Source: Watersipora subatra
Lineage: Eukaryota > Bryozoa > Gymnolaemata > Cheilostomatida > Watersiporidae
Direction: 5' to 3'
DNA: 64,000 bases
NCBI RefSeq assembly: GCF_963576615.1
Contig: NC_088717.1
Span: 53,850,526-53,914,525 of the forward strand
Position 1 is the stretch's first letter; each line of letters opens with the position of its first letter. A program made the translations under genes and the position numbers. Below the pieces are notes generated by a model that had not been told where the DNA came from, ran no database searches, and saw nothing but the letters and a program-made list of their open reading frames with translations. Shown piece after piece: positions 48,889 to 61,803 of the stretch.

Positions 48889-51800
48889 CCCATACCAGAA
48901 GCCAAACTTTGCGTCACCCAACTTGTACAGCTCTCCATCTAGGCTCTACACTCTTTTAAAATGCTACACTTGGAGGGAGGTTAAAGGTCACTTAGGCCAT
49001 GTAATTGGTCGTGGCGGATTCGGGAAGGTCTACAAAGCACACATTCATGGATTTGATTTGGCTGTTAAAAGGTTGAGGTGAGAGTTGCTAGTTTATAAGT
49101 TTTTTACTGTGACATCTCATTTTGTGGTGTCTCAAGGTCGGTTGGAACAATAGATGTATTTGTTTTGTGTGTCTGAAAATTCTCTGCCATACTTATTGCT
49201 TTGTGGAGTATGACTAATTTTTGGCATAAATCCTTTAGGTCGGACCTTTTTTCATAAATCTTTTTTTTCTTGGCAGTATCGACTTTTCAAATTGTGTTTA
49301 TCTTTAGTGTCAATCTAATTTCTGTTGATACAATTACTGTTTATCTTTGCTGATGTTATGTGGATCTTTGGCTCTATTATTAGCTCTCCCTAACGTTAAT
49401 GTTGATCAAATTTTTATTTTGAAAGTAGCTTCAATGGAGGTCACTCTGACCTGAGTAATGCCATGTAGTCTTTGTAGATATACCATGATGAACAAGAACA
49501 CAATAATGAAAAGTCTGCAGTCGGAGAGGTTAGCCGTAGGGCTTTCCCATCGTAACGTAGTCGCTACGTATCATATCAATGACCAGACAGATCCTGCCTA
49601 CATTATCATGGAGTATGTAGGTAGGTTGTACATGCGCCAGGGTTCAGTGAACATTGCATATAGTCAAAGTATTTATGTCACTTGTTGTTCACTCACAACA
49701 ATGATGTGCAGCAATCTCTAGCTGTTTCGAGGTTCAGCTTTCGTGGCTTCAGTACTTCGCAGGGTGAAAATATTCATTGAAGAGTTGAAAACTAGCGAAA
49801 ATAGAAAAACAATAAAATCTCTCCTACTCTTGCCTAGTGAGATCCCTCCTCGAGCATCATTGGAACAGAAGTCATCAGGGTTCACTGTTTTCCTGCTATG
49901 TTTTGTGAAGTGTAAACGTGCAAAGCACCTGTGACACCCTTCGTCGTGCCTCTTAAATACCCTCAATTCGCAAAATTATCTAATGAACCTGAGGAAATGA
50001 TGAAAATGCTGATGGATTCATGGATTAAATGGATTAATGGAAAAGGGACTTATTAGATATGATTTTATCAGTTTCTACTTCACATATTTTCACATTTTAT
50101 ATTATTTCACATATTTTCACATTTTATATTATTTCACATATTTTTACCCGGGGCTCTGGTCCAGATTAACCGCAAAAAATGAGGATTACTGTATGATTTT
50201 GAAATAAACCTTTTACAATAATATAATCTATATATATCCACTTATGAATGTTTCAGTCAACCGATATACTGACCGTGTGATTATGGTATAGCAAGAAATG
50301 TCTTTCATATTAGGGTCACAGACACTGCAGCATATCATAGATGATACAAGCATCAGGCAGGAGAGAGTTAAGTACTATGGTCATGATGTCGCCTCAGCGC
50401 TTGAGTACATTCACTCCCTTAATTTAGTTCATCTTGATGTCAAACCCAGCAATGTGCTCATCACTTGCTACAACCTTGCCAAGCTAGGTAGGTGCCCACT
50501 CACTACTCTTGTCAGGGAGTGTCTAGTCTACGAGCTTCTCAGGTAGTCAGTCTATTTATCAGATATCATGTACAGTGTACCCCCAGGTGTTGGTGTCCAT
50601 TTTTTACGTTTTTTTTCTTATGGTGTGGAACACGATTTATTTTGTCTCCTTGTTACGGCATTTTTTTTATCAACATAAATGTCTCTTAAAATTCAAATTT
50701 GGCAGTTGGCATGCTGAATGTGTAGGAATCACGAAGATGCCGATATGCTATTTGCTGCAATTCTTTCCACAACACCTGTAGGAGATACGATGCTTACTCG
50801 CCCTCTCAGTTCAGCATTCTTTGTGTTTCGGAAATGCATGATATTGCATGAGTGAAACCAAAAGTAATGAAAAGTCAGCAGAAGTGAAAATGTAATGGGC
50901 ATTTTAGCATTTAAATATAATATTTACCATAAATTTAATTCATTATACGTATACAACTATATCATTTTAATTCGTTAGCCAGAGGTCTTTATTAAGATTG
51001 ATAATGACGTGAAAGGACAAAATGATTTTATAGCAACCAAAGTTTTATTGCAGAATAATATATAATATAATATATATAATTATATAATAATAATATAGTC
51101 ACTAAATACACAACAGTTGCTGCTTTCTAGCTATAGTTACTAAAGTTAATATATTATTTTGTTACTAATTTTTAATATGTACAATTCGTATATGTTTTGA
51201 TTGTATAATTTTGATGTTTTTACCAGGGGGTGTTTGCATTAATTATTATGGATTTCTATACCTCTCTATATGACATTTGCGCCTTATGCTGTCAACACCG
51301 GAACGAATTAACGTCGTGTGATAGGGGCCTGCTGTACTTTTGTTCTCTTATTGTATGTTCACTTTCTTATTGAACTATCGGTTTCTACCAGAACTACATT
51401 CTCATGAACTCATATTTTATTACTATTTTGGCTCCGCCAATTAGCACTTCTGCTAATGCTGATGTTCAGTTTGGTAAACCTTGCTCTGTGAATTGTGTTT
51501 TACCCAGGCTGCGTTCTTCTATTAAATATTACGCCTGGTTGTAGGTTTATATCATCAGCTGATATGATATAATTGTTATCTGTAGGTCATATTAGCAGCT
51601 GATATGATATAATTGTTATCTGTGTGTTATCAGCTGTTATGATATACAGTAATTATTATTTGAGAATGCTAGCAAATGTTGTGCCTCCTTTGAACATCCT
51701 CAATGTTGGATGACTAATACTAGTTGTGACAAATTGCTGTCAATATTCGACGCACATCTATTCCTTCCAACAGGTGACTTTGGTTGCTCACAAAAACTTC

Positions 51801-52659
51801 ACTGGGATGACGTGGGAGACAGCATCAGTCCTACCAATAGGAGTGACATCACAGGCACTGTGGCGTACCGGGCACCAGAGCTACTCAAGGGCTCACCCCC
51901 GGCATGCTCAGCTGACATCTATGCGTTTGGTATACTCCTTTGGCAGATGCTAAGCCTCAAGCACCCATACCTCGGAAGGGTTTGTGTTACATAGCTATCG
52001 GTGCTAGCGTACTTAGCTACCTTCAACACAACACATTCCTTGTTAGATATTCATTCAAACAAACGTATTAGCCACATTGATTACACGGTGTTTAACAATA
52101 CTATTCAGGTCTTCAAACACATTAGCAAATTGTTTGCATGAAATATTTTCAAAAAAGCTGTCACATCTAGCAATAAGGGCATTTAATGTAATTGACGTCA
52201 AGTATGAATTTGACATATTTTGTGTCAATAAGGTTAAAATAATGTTAATCAACCTTATCAATAACCTTTTTAAAGGTTATTGATAGATTAATTAATAAAT
52301 TAACCTATTAATTCAAGTTAAATTAATAGGTTACGAAGGAAAAGGCCTTGATGGAAAAACTTGGAAGTTTTTCCATTACTCATGTTATAGTATGTGGACA
52401 GCTTTTGTTTTTACCAGGTGATATTTTTGCACTTTCACCCCGATTGCAGGACAATCACATGGTGATATTCGCTGTTGTGGCACATGGCCTTCGTCCGTCT
52501 CTCAGTTGCATAGAGTCAGCGGATGATGACCTGGTGACCCTCTGTCAGCAGTGTTGGTCCGCTAACGCTCTCTCTAGGCCCAGCGCCAGCAACATTATCA
52601 AGGTTTTAGAGAATCTGTGTGCCGAGCAGGATGTGCATATCAGGAGACTGCTTTTCTGA
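48889..52659 (+). CDS. mos: Mos-type serine/threonine protein kinase (5' exon unresolved)
   Basis: Exons: 48889-49077, 49478-49620, 50314-50487, 51774-51979 and 52450-52659 (TGA). All have GT-AG splice sites and continuous phase. They encode a nearly complete kinase domain: glycine loop GRGGFGKVYKA, lysine in AVKRLR (49067), HLDVKPSNVL catalytic loop, DFGCS, GTVAYRAPELLKG, DIYAFGILLWQM and VVAHGLRPSL. HLD in place of HRD, DFGCS, and the last motif are characteristic of Mos. Mos is the oocyte MAPKKK that activates MEK/ERK for meiotic maturation and metaphase arrest. The frame stays open upstream to ATG 48701, which would give 369 residues. However, that part is T-rich and a strong acceptor (ttctttcttctag) ends at 48888, so a short first exon, carrying the start, is more likely upstream. 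The vertebrate gene is commonly intronless in its coding region; this one is split. Confidence 0.9.
50573..51334. mobile_element. pogo-like MITE, family B copy 2, in a mos intron
   Basis: TA flanks both sides (50571-50572, 51335-51336). The left end is CAGTGTACCCCCAGG and the right end, in reverse complement, CAGCAGGCCCCTATC. It is homologous to 34142-34866. Confidence 0.65.
52255..52334. repeat. Two adjacent hairpins in the last mos intron
   Basis: Hairpin 1 pairs TATCAATAACCTTT with its complement (about 52256-52286). Hairpin 2 pairs TAACCTATTAATT with AATTAATAGGTTA (52301-52333). Both lie about 120-190 bases before the last exon. Confidence 0.75.
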
Positions 52660-53060
52660 CTTGATCTCTGTTATCCTTGTTATAATTTACTAGTCGAATG
52701 TTTTAGTTTTTTACATTTACCTTGCAGAAGTCTTATAGCGACTGTTATTTTTTATTTCTGTTATTTATTTATTATTAATATATTTCAAACTACATGAAGT
52801 TATCAAGGAATTCGTACTATTACTTGTTTTTCAACGCGGGTAGCGATGATGACGATATGAATACTCATTATGGCTAATGATAAAAAGTAATGATAAAAAC
52901 TGACAAAATGTATTTTATAACATTTAAGAGTCCAACATTGTGAGTTACGACGAATATTGCAACTTTTTTCAATTACACAAATGATAAAAGCTGATATGAG
53001 ATGTTATAAAAGTGGTTAGCAAGTGTTTAAATATTCAGATGTTGACACTGCCAAGTTTGA

Positions 53061-53066
53061 ATAAAA
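53061..53066 (+). terminator. Possible polyadenylation signal for mos
   Basis: AATAAA followed by a short A run, about 400 bases after the mos stop. On the opposite strand a candidate signal for the dCMP deaminase gene (TTTATT on plus) is near 53143, so the two 3' UTRs may almost meet. Confidence 0.35.
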
Positions 53067-53535
53067 AAAAACAATAGTTGTATTCTATGAGAATGCTGAA
53101 ACCAGCATATAATATGTCATAATATGTCTCAACTATGTATCCTTTTATTCCACAGTAGCACAGATTCTATCATATAAGCCATCGACCTATTAACTATGCT
53201 TAATAAGAGTTAGTACAGTTAATAGGTCTATGATACGAGCGAACCAAAAAGTGACGTTACTGTAACTATAACCACCTTTTGATGCACGGGTTGAACTTTT
53301 AAATAACACTACAATTCTCCTACAAAAGTATGAAAATGGGTAAAAACAATTCAGTGGCGAATATATTGAAAATAAAGGAGTAATAAGAACTGAACTAAAT
53401 CCTTCGACATGATAAAACTGTATCAGGTTATCAATGAAATTTAGAGCTTCATAGAAAGCTCTAAATCTTAGAAACTTGCTTGGTGATGCCATAGCATTGC
53501 TGAGGTTGAATGTAACGGGAGGCAATCGATCTCTG

Positions 53536-56500
53536 TTATCTTGACAGTCCATTGGAGAGCTGCACGCAGGTAGCTGGAGTATCGATGCTGGTGAAGTCAA
53601 TAATAACCTGCTTCATCCTTGGCTGAAATTGTCTGAAACACATGCGCAGATGGTACAGCAACTTAAAAAAATTGTAATGCAACCCTATTCAAGTAACGGT
53701 TCCTGGATACTAGGTTTACAATGATAGAAATGTTGTAAGTTATAGTAATAGCGATAGCATGCTCGACTTGTTACCCGCGGTAGCAGCGACAAGGCCAAAA
53801 GGTTAGTAACATTTTACCAGCTGCATGGTTCGAGTTGCATTCATCAGAATTAAATTAGCATATTGTCATGTCACTTGAGTATGATCAGAGTCATGGTCAT
53901 ATAAGCGGACTCCTTAGTTTTTGCCGCCTTCTCAACTTATATATAAGACTAAATGCGAGAATCTACAGCACAGCGGAACCGCAGTTCTCGACCAATTCGG
54001 TTTTCGACCAAAACAATTGAGAGTTGTTCGTCTTGGATCTCGAACATAAATTCGATTCTCAACTTGACCAGAGCATGCGCATTAGAATTAAACGTTTGGA
54101 ACAGCTCCAGAAACAGCATGGAAACATTCGTTAACAAAGGGAGTAGCAAGTTACACTTCATAAATTCTTTACAAAAAGGAAGGAACTATCTGGGACGACA
54201 TACCTCTATGCAAGAGATTTGCTAGGGAGACAACTCCTCCAGTCGATTTACCCTAAACTGTTTGGGAGGAAGATTTTCCTTCAAATATGTGAAATAAACG
54301 TGTTTATTGCTGTTTATATTTTCTTTTTCATACGATTGTTGATGTAACTGATCTGTTGCATTCTTTGCTGTTTCATTATCAACTTTTGGTATTGTATCTT
54401 AACCTAGAATGTTTTCGATGTTTTAAGAGAAAAGCATACGAAACGTTTACTTTTTGTTTTCTGTTTTCATCATCATAGATAGAAAATATTTTATTAAAAA
54501 TAAACACTATCTATACCTACCCGTTTTTATTTATAGTATGTAGTATACAGTACAGTGTTTGGTGTAAAATGTTTAAAAAATACTTTACCAAAGTTGTTTT
54601 CTCGGCTTGGAATGGATTAAAATTTACATACATTAATTCTAATGGGAATAATTGTTTCGGATCTCGGACAACTTTCTGGAACGGATTGTGTTCGAGAATC
54701 CAGGCTCCGCTGTATATAAAACTGTAATACAGCCCTTTTAGAGTAATGGTGGCTGAATACCAGGTGGTTTGGCTGTCGCCATAAGCAGCGACAGACCTGA
54801 AGTCATTACCGATTCAGGCCACTTGTAAGACAGATTTCATGCTAATTTGAGTCACTGAAATGTTTAGTCAAAATCTACTGGGCAGCCAGAAAGCTGATAA
54901 TCTTTAGATTGCAGGATTATGCGGTATATGATCATCTAACCGAGTAAGTTGACAATAGCCTATTAAAAGTACAAAATTTATTTTTATAAATCCAGCAGTT
55001 ACTACAAACATTAAATTACCTATACTCCTTTCATAAGTACTATTACTGGTTAGAGTGTCCTCAGCATAATTTAGTAGCAACACCAGAGCACACAAAATAA
55101 TGATTATCACCAAAAAATGTTTTATTTGCTAAATCATGAGTGATCACAAAAAAGGTGGGTGTGCTCCAGGGTTGAAAACAAAATGAATTGTTACAAAAAA
55201 ATCCAATTTTTTCAATTTCAATCAATTTTTTTAGATTTTTATGATTTTTTGATAAATTAGACTCTCATTTTTTTCATGCTAATTCTCTGTTATTGCAGAT
55301 CCGCAAAGCAATGATGAGACCACTTTTTAGTATTGAGACTTACATGCGTTAATTGGACAACATCTTATATTTCTGGCATTTAAAATTTATAAACTTATAA
55401 CATTCATACTTCATGTAAGTTAGTGGAGTAAAGCTACTAGCAGTTCCACACAAAGTGTGAATGAAAGCCAAAGGCATAAAAAGGCACTATGAAATATTTA
55501 AGGACTATCTTCCTAGGTGGGATCAGCGTGGTTGATCATACGAAATGTAAATACCAATGACTAAACTACATTGTGGCCAGTTGATTCCCTAGTTGTAAGT
55601 AATATAATGTTTATGAAACCTATCTTGGGGTATGAACATAATTCAATAGATTTGGGTAGAGATGAAAGCAGCCTGAAAACTTTCAAATCTTGCCTTGCGC
55701 ATAGACTACACACCAAAAAAGGCCAGAGAAAGTCTTACCTGTATGCTACTCCCGCCATTGAGAGCAATGTTCGACTAGCCAGCATTTTCTTGTCATCATG
55801 GTACTTATCAGAGTAGTAAATCACCTGCAATGCGTGTCATATGGTGATGAGAGGAGGTTTAAAGAAGAACTTGTGGAAGGTATAAGTAAATTTTATCAGA
55901 ATGTATCGGTGATCTGACTGCCAGAATGTTTTAAAATAAAAATCGACAAAATTTTATAGTGGAATCGCTCATTAGATCAAGCGAAAGTGTGATGATATCT
56001 ATAGTTGCAAAAAACTGACAAAATAGAGACACGTAACGCTGCAATTTGATGTCGATGCATTACTGCAACGTAATGCCGCAACTTTAACGCAATAGCCGAT
56101 ATCAACTGTAGCCACGATATCAACTAATGACATCATTTCATACATATTTGTCTTCAGTGCGTTTTAATCATGATCCTAAGCACAATACGCAACCGACACT
56201 TTTCCGAGTGCAAACATGAACTACAAGATATGGTGAGCATTTCGAGAGCATTTTGGCAATTTGGCTCATTCAGCATCAACAATTTCCAAAGAAGTAGTAT
56301 TTACTCTTCTTAAAAGATATTTAGGAGTTGAGCAGCTGCTGCCTTTGAAAAATATTAAGCTAATATACATCTTTAGAGGCTGTATCTAGACTACTTTGTC
56401 TAATGTTGTCACGTACAAAATGTCAAGAATTATTTTCTATAATAGAAGTGAGACATGATCGGAGAAGATATTCAAATTCAATTAGGTATGTTAGAAGGTC

Positions 56501-59500
56501 ACATAGTTGGAATGTTTGACATAAAAGAGCATGGTATCGCAGACTACTTACTGGCCTGATACACTCACTGAACAAATGCACATCACTGGACTGATTAGAA
56601 GAAATATCTGAGTGACTGACCAATAAAGAGAGCCAAAAATAGAATGTGTATAAAATATAATAAATTAATAATAGATATGAATATACAGCTATAATTCGAC
56701 ATACGAGTTTAATGCATTCTGGGACTGAGCTCGTATGTCAATGTTCTTTTTATCTCAAAGCAATATTTCCTATATAAAATAACTAAATACAAATTAATCA
56801 GTTATTAATTAGACGAGAAAAATGGTCTCTAACATACTTGGCCATATGCGGCCATCGAGAACCGGCTTGTACGCTCGTATCTTATAGGTTTCACTTGTTC
56901 GGAATTTTGCTCGTATCTCGATTTTCTCATATGGTGGGGAGGGGGTGCCCGTATGTCAAGGTATGATTGTATGCACTTCAATTGAACATCGACCACACTA
57001 CATTCAACAGGTGAGTAATAAGGTGGAGTGAGAACAGATGAGTAAAAAACTTCTCACTTTTTCTTTGGAATTAAAACCTACAATTAATAAAATTGACATA
57101 ACCTCTGTTAATATAATTTGACTGCTTATATATTAGTATTACTGTAATCTCAACATATTATTCGATGTCTTTAATATATTTCCTTCCAGTTCCTTGATAC
57201 TTGTTACCTAATACTTGAACAATTAAAGGGTTACTAACGCCAAATTTTGAAAAATCTTTGAATCCTGCATTTCCCTAACTTAAAATTATTGTAATCATGA
57301 AACCTAGGCTAAGTAAAAAATTGATAGGAAAAAGGGAAAAGTTGTCGGTGCAAACCAATAACACCACAGTTACTGCAGTCATTAAATTAAAAAGTTAGGC
57401 TGTTTTCTCCTACTTGAAGGGTCAAAGGGGTGAGTTTGAGACGTCTTAGAATAGATTACGCAATTTACATGTATTTTACCGTTCGTATAACATAAAATCC
57501 CTACAATGTAAATGTTCTAGGTTTTTGCAAAATGAAACTCAACTCAGAGTGGGATGCAAACACTTCTATTGGTTCAACGTCAGATAATTGTTTCTTTTTG
57601 TTCAAGTACAGACACGATAAGCTAACTAATTAACTACTCACTAATTAAAAACATTTTGTAAGAAGATTACTAAAGCCACACCACGTGGCTTTTGGCCATA
57701 AGCCAATGCTGTAGAGAGCCACACTATGTAGCTAGTAGTAGCAATAATTTAAAATGACGAAGGGACAACTCCAATCTTTCGTGTGTAACATGAAACGGCT
57801 GAACATTATCAACAATTACAAACAAAACAAGCTGCTCCAATATAAGCCATCTAAACATTCGACAAACAAGTTAACAGGCAAAACCTACTGCGCAGCATAC
57901 ACGACTATACACTTTAGGTTGAAGGCTAATCAAGCATAATATACTATAAATGAGGCGAAATGATAATAACATGGAGTTTCCCAAAAAGCGTACTGGTTAA
58001 GGCTTGGTTACACACATCGACAAAATGCATCACCGTCGTCTAGTGTAGCTATAGGTGTGCGTCACCCCTTGTGAAGCGTTGTGTTGACAAATAGAGTGAC
58101 CAATGAGAATTAGCTATGTTATGAATTATATATGTTACAAGTGAGAATATATTTATCCATATATAAAAAGCTGTTTGTGTGAAGTCCTGTGGCCATGATT
58201 GTTCGAGGGCCAATTTTGGACACAAATAGCATGCATTGAAAATGAATAAAAATGAATCGACCTCATAGTAAAAAACTATTTCAGCCAATCATAGATGTAT
58301 TGCTTTTATCTCTACCAGCGTAGACTAACATGTTCGTCTTGAAACGACGCACGGACGTCACAGTGTTGACACGTCGCCAACGCATTGGCTACGACAAAAC
58401 TCATTTCATCGGGCGTGTGACCAAGTCATTATACTCTAAAAAACTGTCAATGCATAAACTCACCTCTTTGATCCCAGACTGTATAACGAGCTTTGCACAC
58501 TCATTACATGGAAACAGAGCCACATAAATGGTACAACCTTCAACACTGCTTGAGTTCTTGTTGAGTATAGCATTCATTTCTGCATGACACACTGTAAATG
58601 TCAAAATTACATATTATGACTCCTATATTTAACCTAACGAATAAAGCATGAAAAGTAATTATTGATGGAGGTGAGCATGCTGATAACCTAGGAGTTGCCC
58701 TCTACATGCTGATTTCAATGAAAAATGATAAACGTAACGACCATTCTATTGATTAGAAAAACGTACAATAAAAACATGTTAACTATTCACTGAACAAGTC
58801 TTTCATATGGTTATCATAATCTAAACACTAAATACCGTTGGAGATCTCACGACACAATTTTACTGATACTTCCTAGAGAATACCCAGTCAATAAAGCCTT
58901 TCCATTCTTGTGTAACGAGGTGTACACCATTCAAAAGTACCGCCTACAGAATACAAAAGCACCCCTAGTCTCTTTTCCTCATAAGCAATGATTTAGCAAA
59001 CAGAACTTGGTTTCCACACTTAGATCTCTAGCATATTTATAGTAATTCTACCGTAGGCTTTATTCTAAAAACACAGTCATCCTCTGCAGAATAGATATTT
59101 ACCATGTTCAATTCTGCAAAGCAAAATGTGAAATTGTACGCGAAAAAGAAAATGTAGCCTTGAGCTATGGGTCCAACACATGTAGCCTTGAGCTATGGGT
59201 CCAACACATGTAGCTTTGAGCTATGGGTCCAACACATGTAGCCTTGAACTATGCGTCCAACACATGTAGCCTTGAGCTATGGGTCTAACACATGTAGCCT
59301 TGAGCTATGGGTCCAACACATGTAGCCTTGAGCTATGGGTCCAGCACATGTAGCCTTGAACTATGGGTCCAACACATGTAGCCTTGAGCTATGGGTCCCA
59401 ATACATGTAGCCTTGAGCTATAGGTTCAACACATGTAGCTTTGAACTATGGGTCCAACACATGTAGCCTTGAGCTATGGGTCCAACACATGTAGCCTTGA

Positions 59501-60659
59501 GCTATGGGTTCAACACATGTAGCCTTGAGCTATGGGTCCAACACATGTAGCTTTGAGCTATGGGTCCAACACATGTAGCCTTGAGCTATGGGTCCAACAC
59601 ATGTAGCCTTGAGCTATGGGTCTAACACATGTAGCCTTGAGCTATGGGTTCAACACATGTAGCCTTGAGCTATGGGTTCAACACATGTAGCCTTGAGCTA
59701 TGGGTCCAACACATGTAGCTTTGAGCTATGGGTCCAACACATGTAGCCTTGAGCTATGGGTTCAACACATGTAGCCTTGAGCTATGGGTCCAGCACATGT
59801 AGCCTTGAGCTATGGGTCCAACACATGTAGCCTTGAGCTATGGGTTCAACACATGTAGCCTTGAGCTATGGGTCCAACACATGTAGCCTTGAGCTATGGG
59901 TCCAACACATGTAGCCTTGAGCTATGGGTCTAACACATGTAGCCTTGAGCTATGGGTTCAACACATGTAGCCTTGAGCTATGGGTTCAACACATAGCCTT
60001 GAACTATGGGTCCAACACATGTAGCCTTGAACTATGAGTCCAACACATGTAGCCTTGAACTATCGATCCAAAATTTTTACAACAGGTCAATATCATACTC
60101 TTCACCACGTTCATTGAAAATAACCTGAATTGACAATAATCTTCAAATGGTTTACATTCAGATGAAATCCACTGTTTACATGACTTAGTCACATGATCTA
60201 TATTCTATAGATTCAAAAGAGAATAACTTGCGGGGACTACACTGGTGCCCTACCATAAGGATATTTGGTGTCTAGCCAGTCACCAGATCTGTCCCACGAT
60301 AGTGAATCATCATCACAGCCATTAGGCATGCCATTATAGCCTATTCCTACTATCTTTTTAGCAGGATTTACGATGCATGCTCCAACCTACAATACATAAC
60401 TTGGCTAACCACAAACATAGCGATGACTGCATCAAGGATATTGGAAAAGACAAATTAGCTGGAAGAACCAGATGAGGTAAGCTCTTTCCGAAGAATTAAA
60501 AAGAGAAACAGAGATGCATCTAGAAAAGGTCACCTGACTGCTTGGGTCTTTGCTTCGCTGGGCTGAAAGAAAAGCAAGAGCCATAAAATAGTCATCCCAA
60601 CTGATATAATTGGTTCGTTTCGTTGCTTTCCCACTACAATCTTCTTTGGATATATCCAT
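53536..60659 (-). CDS. DCTD: Deoxycytidylate (dCMP) deaminase
   Basis: Complete five-exon model on the minus strand: 60534-60659, 60254-60386, 58464-58591, 55739-55824 and 53536-53632. The exons total 570 nt (189 residues plus stop), with perfect phase continuity and GT-AG introns. It deaminates dCMP to dUMP, the substrate of thymidylate synthase, in the cytosol. The whole chain aligns in order with human DCTD (178 residues): [67 protein letters not shown] and VIIDF. Zinc ligands are H89, C115 and C118, with the catalytic E91 in the HAE motif. All expected catalytic residues are present. ATG 60659 lies three bases after a possible acceptor (tttag at about 60663), so a non-coding first exon upstream is likely. 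Introns 2, 3 and 4 carry a minisatellite and TIR elements. Confidence 0.95.
53971..54712. mobile_element. pogo-like MITE in intron 4 of the dCMP deaminase gene
   Basis: The left end is CAGCGGAACCGCAGTTCTCG and the right end, in reverse complement, CAGCGGAGCCTGGATTCTCG. The right flank is TA. About 740 bases, no transposase. Confidence 0.7.
55890..56170. repeat. Copy of the dispersed 'ggtgatctgactgcc' repeat
   Basis: Matches 11765-11950 and 29960-30060: 'gtgatctgactgcca', 'aaaatcgacaaa', 'tagagacacgtaa' and 'tgacatcatttca'. It is in intron 3 of the dCMP deaminase gene. Confidence 0.6.
56693..56962. mobile_element. Short MITE with TTGACATACG-type ends
   Basis: The left end reads 'ttcgacatacgag' and the right end, in reverse complement, 'ccttgacatacggg'. 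An internal 'gctcgtatgtc' is also present. Pogo/Tigger-like by its TA context; 270 bases. Confidence 0.5.
58003..58425. mobile_element. TIR element beside exon 3 of the dCMP deaminase gene
   Basis: The left end is 'cttggttacacacatcga' and the right end, in reverse complement, 'cttggtcacacgcccgatg'. Its right edge is 38 bases from the 3' boundary of exon 3 (58464), inside intron 3. The target duplication is not clear. Confidence 0.6.
59154..60064. repeat. 28-bp minisatellite in intron 2 of the dCMP deaminase gene
   Basis: About 32 copies of a 28-base unit with 'catgtagccttgagctatg' and 'ggtccaac'. Variants ccttga/ctttga, ggtcc/ggttc/ggtct and ga(g/a)ct recur in blocks, suggesting higher-order duplication. 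Confidence 0.95.
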
Positions 60660-61803
60660 ACCTAAAATGTATACATGCCTATGTCAAATATGGCTACTTC
60701 CAAGACACGACTATATTATCATTTTATACAAGATCTCATATCACACCAAAAATCATTATATTAGAAAGTTACTTGGTATAACAATATTGTGAAGTAATTG
60801 TCTTTGAAGTTAATAAGTTGTAAGCAAATTTAAAACTACTGTATGATCACTTACAAAACTACTTAATCCGAAGAAATAACCATTTACGATCAAAAATAAA
60901 ATGATAGGAAACTTGTAAAGTACCTGAGACAATATTTCAGCATTCTGTAGTTGTTATTGCAATGTTATCAGACTCTACTTTCAATATTTTATTACCAGAG
61001 GCTTGAACCGGTGATCCGAAAGTGAATTACCGTGAAACCTCTAATTGAACGCCACCTCCATTTGACCACCACTATGAGAGAAGGATTGAAAAATAAAGTG
61101 CCACCCTCTATTTCAACGCCACCTCCTTGACTACTACTTTAACAATCTTTAATCTTTATGAACCCATAATATCGAATGATCAGTAGAAAAGTGTCCACGA
61201 AATCGGATTAATAATAAACCTTTTATATCAATAACAATCAATTTTCTCTCTGTCCAACTCCAAAGCTTTTAGTTTTTTCCGTTAAAACTTTGAAAGCAAC
61301 ACCATAGAAATAACTAATAACTGTCTCAAGCTAATAGTAGTTTCTTGTTTAACGCAGTCTTGATACTTCAAAGAACATATATATAAAAAATGATTGACAT
61401 TTACGATGGTACAGTATATGAACAACTAGTTTTAGGCCAAAGGTTACGTTTGGTGAGCAAAACTTAAGCGTTTGTGCTAAATGCAATGGGTGAAAGTTTT
61501 GCTTTGCCAAAAATTGTTTAGACACAAATATCGACTAATTCAACAGTGCAGAAGATGAGTTGAGGTCAGAAGACATTGTGGAAGGTATTGGACAACTAGA
61601 AGAAGTTTGTTCCAGCAAAAGCAACAATCAGAACGCAGCTACTCGAGCAAACGATGCAAATATTTTTGTTAAAAATGTTAATTTTTGTTTCTGCATGTAA
61701 TGTATGGTTCGTTTATGTCACTTGTTCATGAATATATATATTTGTAGCATTTGATCAATTATCATTATATAATTTATAAATTTGCAGATTTATTATAGCA
61801 TAC

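Noticed and set aside
53190..53600. 136-residue minus-strand frame at the 3' end of dCMP deaminase
   Set aside because: It reads the last real exon in the wrong frame; the correct frame joins in phase and gives the VIIDF motif.
55571..55816. 81-residue plus-strand frame
   Set aside because: Antisense shadow of exon 4 of dCMP deaminase.
59154..60064. CRISPR-like array
   Set aside because: The 28-bp repeats are contiguous with no unique spacers, in an intron of an animal gene; it is a minisatellite.
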